Notes under the pieces: model-generated | Told to the model about the DNA's origin: nothing | Databases searched by the model: none | Seen by the model: only the letters and a program-made list of their open reading frames with translations | Shown here: positions 55,172-64,000 of the stretch, piece by piece | Numbering within the stretch: position 1 is the stretch's first letter | Layout of the letters: the number at the start of each line of letters is the position of its first letter | Source of the DNA: Takifugu bimaculatus | Lineage: Eukaryota; Chordata; Actinopteri; Tetraodontiformes; Tetraodontidae | Reading direction: 5' to 3' | Length of the DNA stretch: 64,000 nt | Assembly (NCBI GenBank): GCA_004026145.2 | Contig: CP034992.1 | Span: forward strand, 4,972,993 to 5,036,992 | Translations under genes and position numbers: made by a program

Positions 55172-56345
55172 TCAGTCTCGTCTCACCAGGGACAGGGAAC
55201 ATTCAGGAAGTTCACCAGGGACAGGTAGTGTTTGGCTCCCATTCATGCCGTCTTCTGCTCGGCAGAGGCCCTCCTGCTCACTTGCTCTCTGACAGACAAA
55301 TTCATCCCCACTGTCTGAAAACAAATGAGCCCATTCATCTGGAGGTTCCCATTGACAAACACGGGGGAGAAGTACAGCACTAATGCCTGCACGGGCTCGG
55401 GGGAGCGGGTGTCTGGACCTGCGATCCTCTTCCGCACCCTTATCGGCCCCCACCCTGCTCCACTTGCTTTCACTGGAAGGTAACTGGAGACAGACAAGAG
55501 TGGGGGAGTTGAGGGCACCTTGGCAGGGGGCCAGTCGTGCAAGGATGGGACATCGATGCATTCACCTGCATGGATCCTCTGGACAGTCCCACAGGGACTG
55601 ATGACCAGACAGAGAACAGCAGCACAGTGGAGCACATAGATGCCCACAGAGAAACGCAGTGATCTACTCAGCTCTGAATCCCCAAGTATTCCAGCCACTA
55701 TTGTCACCTCATAATGGTTGCTTGGTGAATACAGCAACAGAGCTGCCCTGAACTCACTTTATATTCTGTCTTCATTCTGTTCTTGTGACAAGGTATACTG
55801 TATATACACACAGTCACATTCAGGTGCTTGTTGGATATTTGGTGAATTCACATTGATGGTAGACTAGAAAAATGTGAATTACTTACAAAGTTCCTGCCTT
55901 CCTCTGTTACAAGAAACAAATAATAAGTCCGCGGCTTTAGCAAATCTTCTTTCTGCCTTCAGAAATATTAGGCTAAGCCTGTAATAACGCATGTGTCAAA
56001 AATTGATCATTTTTACATGCATACATTCGATAGACTGCCTGCATGTTATAGTCTTCATTTTGAATTTGTATATTCTATCAAATCCTGGACAGGAGACATG
56101 CAAACGTGCAACCATGGCACACTGCTTGCCACAGCACAGACTGAAATTATCAGGGCCATCACACCCGCATCGAAGGCCTATCTGCTGGAGATCAGTATGA
56201 AAAATGCGTTGCGCTCACTCATTGGCTCAGTGGGATGTTGCAACCCCAGCACCCAACTGGTCCTTATCTCTCTGGTGCAGACTGCTCAGCTTGATATGTA
56301 TCTGTCATATTTGTCAGAAAGAAAAGACACTGCAGAGAGAGCATG
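55172..56345. other. Unexplained ORF patch
   Basis: Two long open frames overlap on the minus strand (164 codons ending at 55243, and 129 codons ending at 55172). A plus-strand frame of 117 codons (55993-56346) follows. This is unusual for the otherwise stop-rich surroundings, and base composition is more balanced than nearby. I do not recognise any of the translations, and no splice-consistent chain links them. A decayed transposable-element body or a piece of lineage-specific coding sequence are both possible. Chance is also possible. Confidence 0.2.
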
Positions 56346-56399
56346 ATGACTCAAAAACAGGCCAGAAGCCTCAACCCACTTCCCTATAATTTCTGCATG

Positions 56400-59300
56400 T
56401 GCATGAGCAAGTGCTCGTTTCTGTTGACTCTCAGCTTATGAAGAAGCCCCAGACACCAACCGGAGTTTGCTTTACTCAAGGATATTATGGTGCAGGTTAC
56501 TAGGAGCACGGGTTTGAGATGTCCTATATGAAAATATGAAGAGCAGATTGTCATCATTCTATCGAGATGGCAGATAAGCCGGTCCTCTTGTTGTCCCACC
56601 AGCATTTGCTGCTGTGGCTAGCTAAGGTTCTGATTCTGCGGGTATGACTCTATCTGAGGCCTATCTGCCGCGATAAGAGCCGGGACAAAAACAGCAGAGC
56701 AACATGTTTACCACCGAGCTGCTCACAGCACTGAAGGGTACTAAAATAGTCAATGAGAAAGCGGTATCATATTCAACTTCTCTATGGCGCTAAACCATTA
56801 ATAGCTTAAGAAAAACAGTCTTAGTAGAGGAAACAGACGTTTCTCTTCAGTACATCTAGTCGGAGCCAGTGCTGTTCTCTGACCAGTTGTTCTTGGCAGC
56901 CATTGAAGTGGCTTTGTACCCACAGAAACTGGCTGAGCAGTTACACCACTGGCCTACAACAAATATGGGAATTGGGATTATTGTGACGAACACAGAAAAA
57001 TATCAATGACTGCAATGTGGGGAGAAGCTCGAACAGAAGAATTAGAAGATCTGAGGAACAGGAGTGCAAGAAGAAGATTTCAATGAAGGAGAATAATTCT
57101 TGATCTATTGAGGCTGGGAACATGGTTGATATATAGTGATTTAATGGCCATATTGAGGCTCCAGTAGATGGTCCAAATACTGAACCAAATGTAGATCCAC
57201 CAGTCATAATATATAACATTTCTTATCAGATTTCTTCTGTCTAATCAGCACAAAGTTTCATAAAGACGTGTAATATCTCTTACTCTGGCTCTACCGTCTC
57301 ATGCGCGCCAACAATTGACTTTCAGCCTGCCAAACTACTGTTAATCGGCATTAACATACTCGTACAAACACATTACGCTCCCGTGCGCCGATGCATGCAC
57401 GCGCACAAACACAGAACATCTAATCCAGCTAATCCGCACTGTCTGCTAAACAACTGGTAACACGGTTAATCAGCCATGTAAGAAATAAAGACTGAACCCA
57501 GACCGACTGATAGAATTATTCCATATACCAGTATGATTAAAACATTTAACCACCGACATGGTTGACTGGACAGCACGGGAGGGGGAAGCACAGCAGCAGA
57601 TGAAAATTAATTAAAATTGAAGTAAAGGCTTCATTCAGTTACGGGTACAAATAATAAGTTCAGTAACATGATAACTGGCGCGTACAGACACATCAAATTA
57701 TCTTAGCAGAAAAATACAGACTCAGGGAGCCACTTTGAATCAGCTTAAAAGGCTGAACAGAGTTCTTGAAACAGGAGACACTTTCTCTAAACAAGGGAAG
57801 CACTTTCCTCAAAGGCAAAAATGAACAGTTTACGACACGCAGAATTGCTAGCAGGACACAGTTCATTTGACCTCAGGTCAATTCCCAACAGCCATTGCTC
57901 CTGACGTATGACATCATGAGATGGGAGGGGGGCAGGAGGTTGCAGACCAAACTATGAGTGGACAAAGGCAGAGAAAGGCCGAATGAAACAAAGGAAAAAT
58001 GTGGAGGCTGAGAGACAGAGCTCTCTGATTCGTTTCCTTGGCAGGATGACAAAATTGTGTGGAATGCAACGGCGAGGGGAAAGAGAAGTGATCAAGAGCT
58101 CAGCAACGAAGAGAGGGGGAAAAATAGATGACAGACGAGGGGAACGAGGTTGGCTGAAGAGCCCAGGACGGCCGAGGCTTCCATTTATTCATTTCCCCTC
58201 TCCTAACCAACTGTGTTTTTCATCTCCCGTTACCGTACAGCCACAAAGGTGACGAAGAAGGCACCTTCCTGGTTGACTGAAGGAATTCATCAAATGTGGA
58301 CCTGTGCATCACGGTCGGCCCTTGTGCTTTGATAAAAACACCATCTATATATGCCAACCGGAAACAAAAAATAAAAATACAAACAATTGCATTAGACCCA
58401 CACAGTTTTGACTACACACACGTGCGTGCACGCACACTACGGTGGAGAAAGGGCAACTGGCTTCTGGCCGTGTCAGACACATTTCACAGTGGCCTATCAT
58501 GGCCAGATGTCCCCGGCCTGCGGCCAACCGCTGCTTATGCTCTGTGTAAACACCACCACCTCGCTACCCGGACCCACACACACACAAAAACACACTCTCT
58601 CTCTCTGAGTGCCATCCAACACTTAAACCCAGTCACAGGCCTTGTGATTAATGGAGTGTGAGCATTAGATATGACAGCATTACTAAGCCTCTGTGATAAA
58701 GAGCCACACACAGCCACACTGTTTCTTTTTAGGCCGCTTTTGTGTCCATTCATTTTCCTTGACTTTGGACTCCTGTCAAGCCACCTAGGCATTTCGCTTT
58801 GAAAAAAGCACCTTGGCATAATGTTTCATTTTTAATTTGACAGTGATGAAATGCCATGCCTCGCTAAAATCATTTTAATACCTCTATTATGCCTTGCAGG
58901 CTCTATATTGAAAGCTGGCAGCACATCTGAGATTTAAGGACACAAAGTATCAAAGAACATTGGGGTGATTAACGGGCCCGAAACATGTGTTCAAGGTTCT
59001 CGGAGTACTTCGGCATGTTATTAGGTTGAACCGTTGAGCTTGGACCATTACGTCCTGTTTTCTGTGCAGACAGAAGCGTATCTCCGACACACCAAGTAAT
59101 GAACTGCAGCTCTGTGTTTACACAGTGCTAAGTTGGGTCATGAGTCAGTTGTTCAGTTATAAAAGAGTCAGAATGTAGTTTGGCTTCATTATATGCCCAT
59201 CATGTGACAGCAGTCAGCCAGAGTGCCCCCCTCTGCAGCTCCGTCGCTCCTCTTCTTTGCTCTGCAACCTCCCGTGGCCCTCTCCAACCCCCACCCCCCA

Positions 59301-61221
59301 CCTTCAACTGGCGCCTGTACGGTTAGTTAAGGGTTGCCACAGGACATCATGTGACAAACAAGCAAACACATACAAACACATTGCCAAACGCGCGCGTGTG
59401 CAGGCACGCACTCACACACCATCAGATATATGAGCATGCAAAAGACTAGCACCAACACATCCATTCGTCATTCTCCCTTCCATTGACTTTCATGTGGGCT
59501 AAGCTGAATGAGCAGCGGAGCACACGGACAAAAGGGCCCATTGTGCTTGTAGTGTTGAGATAGTGTGTTCATGAGTGTTGGTCCCAGCAGTGGCCAGACG
59601 CACCTTAAGGCAAAATATTATGACTTGAGCACTTAATGGATTTCCTTGGTAAAGCTAGGGTTTGTGACTTTTTATACAAGTGAAATTATGCTCCTCCAGA
59701 ATCAGAGTTTCCAGTGTATTTATGTGCTTTATCCTTTGATAACCTATTTGATTAAGGCATCAGAGAAAGAGGACAGTTGGGCTTCATGTTGTAATTTTTA
59801 TAATTTTGTGAATGCGGTCTTGACATCGGGACACATTCATATCTAAGACGGATGTTTTTCATCAATACTTAAACTCCACTCAACAGCTACCAGAACCAGC
59901 TTCCTTTTGCTAGAGCACGTCTCTTATCTTGGCGACCTGCAGCATCTGAAACTCTAGACTCTGCTAATTCATCCCTTTCTAGAAAATTTAGGAAGCCATT
60001 AGTAACATCAAATCAGCACTGGAGTCAATGGGAGACAGACAAAAGAAAGAAGAGAAGAAGAGCGGGATATCAGATTTCTCTTGCTAAACTATTCCATTAC
60101 TATAATTTGCAGGGACCCATTTTCCCCACGAACAATGAAAATGATACCCATTATGAAAAGCAAATTAATTCACTGTTGTTCAACAGATGCAACAACAGAA
60201 ACAGCTCAGTGTGAGGGCCTCCGCTGTTGATCGTGAGTTCGTGCACGTTTGAGTGAGTTAAAAACCCACTGGTTTAATACCACACATTTGCTCAGTGCCT
60301 GTTGTGATACACGCAGACAGATTTACATTAGACTCATATATGACAGATTTATTTAGAGTAAAGGGTTTTATATTTGCTCCTTTCAGAAACTAGGATTTTT
60401 TTTTTGCTTAACACCAACTTATCACCTTCTTGGAATTTCATATTTGCAATCTTAGCATGTTGTCTGGTAAAAACCACAGCGCAGAATGGCAAAACTAAGC
60501 CCTCTGTCATTACCGTGACAACCAGCCACAGCACTCAATCTTAATGAGTGGTAAACACTTGTATTTTTTAGTTTCCATATTTGCAAGGTACAAATGTTAG
60601 CTGGTGGTTTGGAGATGGGAGCGAATCAGTGTGAAAATTGTGGAGTTTAGGGGTCATAAGGTCAGAGAAGAGGTGACCGCGATGCCAAAATTAGTTACAG
60701 AATCACTGGACCCCAGTCAGCTTCTTCAACTAACATTTTTACAACAACCTGACAAGAAAAGCAAAACTGCTCAAACAATGTTTTCATTTTATATTATTTT
60801 AGCACTTTTCAGTAAAAAAAAAGTGACCCCACCACCTGTTCGATCCACCCCGCAGGCCAGCGAAGCTTCTCTGTACGTCCTCCAGCACTTCTGCTGTCTA
60901 ACCATATTTTTCCCCCTCTTTCTTCTTGCTCTGCAATGTCATCCCAACACTAATCCAGTTCAAATGTAAACAGGCTTAGGTTTTCATTCCTCACTTAAAC
61001 CGTATCAAATGTATCAAAGCAGAGGCTCAGTGGTGTCCTTGGTTGCACAGAGGTCATAACGGGGTTACGCAGGGCCACACACTCTACTCAATTAGTGCCA
61101 GAGCCAGCTAGTCTGTCTGACCAACGCGGTATGCGTCTCTGCTTCCACGTGGGGTAGAACACAAGTCAGATACAGTACGTGTCGTTATCCTACAGAATAC
61201 ATATTACAGGGTTTCATGTGC

Positions 61222-61261
<40 letters not shown>

Positions 61262-62350
61262 CTGAATGTGGATGGGGCATGTGCTGGGTTAATAGGTCAG
61301 TTCACGGTTGTAAGGGGCATGGGTGTGTGTATATAACAGTGCATGCACGCGTGTGTGTGCGTGTGTGTGTGTGAGAGAGTGTGTCTGTGAATCTAGCAGA
61401 GACATAGAGTCTGAAACCAGCAAGAACCAAAAGGGAAAATATGCGAAAGGTTGTCTGTAGGCTAAGAACAATAATGTAGATTGTTTCTGCAGCATCGTTA
61501 TTTCTGTGTCAATGTCAGCAGCCCTAAAGGGCTTCGTGAGCATGAATATTCTTTTATATTTTGACTGCGAATGTAACACTGACATTCTTGTCTATTAATA
61601 GACATAATTAACAGTCCAAAGCTTCTTGAGCCTTTACATTACTATCAATGACATGTATCTAAATTCACTATTCTAATTCACTATTCATCTAAAGTCACTG
61701 CTGGTGCATCTCCTTAATCACATATTCTTATCAAAGAGTTTACAAGTTTAAAACTGCATATTTTTTGTCCACCTTTGTGCCTATTTTCTAGTTTTCCCAA
61801 GTGGATTCTATTTTAGTTAAGCGGAGGAACAAATTGTATCTGCCCTTTGACCTTCTGTAGCAGGTTGGTGCTTAGTATGTGGGAAAGCTCTCATTATCTT
61901 AGTCCATCACGGAACAGGAGTAAGAGAAACAGGGTCCTGGGAGGATTTTATTGCGATAAATTCTGTATTATCAGCCACAAATATCTCATTACCCCCATTT
62001 TTGAGTTGATGGGTTCTAATCAGAGGATATGTCACCATGGTTCCCTCACTATCCAGAGTATTCCCAAAAGAATTCAAATCAACACTCTTTATACCATAAT
62101 TATAACGTCCTTTCTTGTTGAATCGCCGCAATAGTGGTGATTCAACTGATCAAATCGTTTGTATCATTGCCTTCGACATACGTTATAAGCTCGGCGGGTC
62201 CCTGAGGGACCGCCGGCCCATCTCAATCCCATATCCATCCATCTTCCTTAGGCACTCAACTATCAGACTGATCCCGATCTGGGAACTCATTCTTATCTGA
62301 TCCTCCACAGCTCCCTGGGGGGGGGGTTGAAGGGGTAGAGGTAGGGCATC
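56400..62350. other. Gene-free stretch, possible regulatory DNA
   Basis: No gene recognised. The segment at about 58610-58960 is non-repetitive, AT-leaning and rich in ATTA-type homeodomain cores, as often seen in conserved noncoding elements near developmental genes. Conservation cannot be judged from one sequence. Confidence 0.4.
61226..61260. repeat. (GT)n microsatellite
   Basis: A pure GT run of about 35 bases, with a second imperfect GT-rich tract at about 61323-61386. Confidence 0.9.
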
Positions 62351-62351
62351 C

Positions 62352-62382
62352 CAGCCAAGCCAAGCCAAGCCAAGCCAAGCCA
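62352..62382. repeat. (CCAAG)n tandem repeat
   Basis: Five to six copies of a 5-base unit, with a G-run (about 62318-62326) a short way upstream. Confidence 0.9.
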
Positions 62383-64000
62383 TGTTTGCATACCTCCCTC
62401 CTGTCACAGTTCCATCCATCCACACAGGTATGAGCCAACTGTGAGAACGTATGCGTGTCTTCAGTCACATAGAGGGGACGGCACAGGTGCTAGAATAGTG
62501 ATAAAACTTGCATTTGTGTAAAACGATGTGATCTAGATGTCATCCTGTTGTACTGAAAGGCTCGTTAAGGGGAATTGAGGGACCAAAACCGTACCAACAA
62601 ACTTTATCTCGTTGAAGGAAGAGAATTCGATAAGGTTTAATTTGTCTGAATATCTACAAAACTGGGAAAATCTCCTGTCTAACAGATTGGGAAAATTAAT
62701 GTCCTGTCTGATTAATTTTCATCTGCAATGGCGGGACGAAGACAATAACCCCCGCTGCTGCACAATAATTCATGATGCCATCAAACTTAGCCTTTTGTTA
62801 ATAGAAGTTATTAGTTAATATTTAAATATCATGACTACATGGCTGTAATCTGTCTCACTGACCTCACCATCTGAGACTGATGCAGGACTGCTTAATTAGA
62901 AAACACCAGTTGAGACAGCTGAGTATTGTAACAATGGTGAAAAGGTTCCTTAAATCACCGGTGTGCTTAAAGCGACACAGATTATAGCCATGGGTTAGAA
63001 CAGTGGGGATAAAGCACATTAAACGGCATCTGAGACATCCACTACTAGTGTAACTACTATACATAGGCACAATTTACATAGACATGAGTGAGGTGTCTGG
63101 CATTAAGGGCTTTGTTGGAGAGGAAGAAGGTGTGAGGCTAAATTTGGAATTTTACAATTTGGTCTAGTCTAAATTGGTCTAGTTTTTGTTCTACCATTTA
63201 TTTTGCGCACAAACATAGAACCACGATGAGCAAATGTCATGTCTGAGGCAGAGATAAGAGTCATAAATGATGATGTGATGAAAACACTGAGATGAACAGC
63301 TACCACAGTGGAAAGAGCACCCAATAAGAGAACTCGTCATATCTGAGGGCTAATTAAAATGTAACAATATGGGCCTGCATTAATCTGGGAAACATGTTCG
63401 TGTACTGGGTTATCACGCAGAACAGTGTCTTAGATGGAAGTTCTGGAGTGCATGTTTTCTCACCGTGAATGACACTGCATCAGTGGGTTGACTTGTTTCC
63501 TTCCCATTATCGACTTACCCCATCGTGAGGGAAATAAGCCTTCCCAGGTCGTGCGGCTAATCATCTCGAGGCTCCTCCATCAGTCACAGATTCTCTTGGA
63601 GCATTTTAATTAATAATGCCATTTATCAGGGTTGGGGGGGTTGGGGGGCAGTCTCATTGTAATTGGGACGTCCGATTAGGTTGTGAAGGAAGCTTTTAAG
63701 CCAGCAAGGTTATCTCTACTCCTCCCTCTGTCTGTCATCATCTCATCAGTGGAGGTTTTCCTCAGCAGATATCTCATTAGTATTATTCCATTATCTTTCC
63801 ATGATGATTCCTCTGTTTCAACCCTGTGAGGTTCTCGGCTGCTCTGACAGATGTTGGACACGACGATCCTTTAGAGTACAGTGTAATAAACACACACGCA
63901 GGCGTTATTTTCATGAATGTCGTTACCGTGTTGCAGTTGAGGCATCACCGGGCTGACGCGACGTGAAGGAAGATCAATCAGTGGCCAAGCTGTGGTTAGG
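62383..64000. other. Gene-free right edge
   Basis: No coding exon found. Non-repetitive AT-rich segments at about 62640-62800 and 63560-63800 carry repeated TTAATT/ATTA cores and could be conserved noncoding elements; this is an impression only. Confidence 0.4.

Noticed and set aside
62183..62468. ORFs over the CCAAG repeat
   Set aside because: The frames are created by a 5-base tandem repeat (AWLGLAWLG pattern).

Overview
The window is vertebrate nuclear DNA, most likely from a ray-finned (teleost, probably percomorph) fish. All the genes carry introns, most of them short, with GT-AG junctions apart from one GC-AG. Long CA/GT microsatellites are frequent, LINE remnants look fish-like, and every recognisable protein is an orthologue of a known vertebrate gene. 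No operon, phage, CRISPR or other prokaryotic feature is present. I assigned genes by assembling exons by eye and matching the translations to families I know. Reading phase was checked across every junction.

Layout, left to right. (1) 1-9 kb: mostly intergenic, with a doubtful terminal exon at the left edge and a GC-richer promoter-like block near 7 kb. (2) 9-20 kb, minus strand: cidec (lipid-droplet CIDE protein, 5 coding exons), a foldback MITE at 11.7 kb, a type-II urocortin gene (ucn2 by position next to uqcrc1), and uqcrc1 (complex III core 1, 13 coding exons). (3) 21-27 kb: hmces (plus strand, abasic-site DNA-protein crosslinker, 6 coding exons) converging on rab7a (minus strand, late-endosome GTPase, 5 coding exons plus a noncoding first exon). 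(4) 27-33.7 kb: LINE debris, one tRNA-Phe(GAA) gene on the minus strand, and rpn1 (plus strand, ribophorin I of the oligosaccharyltransferase, 10 exons). (5) 33.7-51.6 kb: gata2 (plus strand, 5 coding exons) with about 10 kb of upstream regulatory DNA, a CCAAT/GC-box proximal promoter, a GATA-motif cluster about 5 kb upstream, and an intronic element with the spacing of the mammalian +9.5 enhancer. (6) 51.6-64 kb: no gene recognised; simple repeats, one unexplained ORF patch at 55.2-56.4 kb, and AT-rich stretches that could be gata2-linked regulatory DNA.

The genes do not form a pathway. Their order joins loci that in human lie in 3p25 (CIDEC), 3p21 (UCN2, UQCRC1) and 3q21 (HMCES, RAB7A, RPN1, GATA2), so this is a conserved-synteny block. 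The RPN1-GATA2 adjacency is kept as in mammals, where distal GATA2 control DNA lies near RPN1.

I did not find a new biological system. The points most worth checking are the near-perfect E-box/GATA composite in the gata2 intron with a changed E-box base, an apparent 1-base insertion that breaks rpn1 exon 5, the divergent GATA2 C-terminal tail, the urocortin whose peptide looks UCN3-like but whose position says UCN2, and the unexplained ORF patch downstream of gata2.
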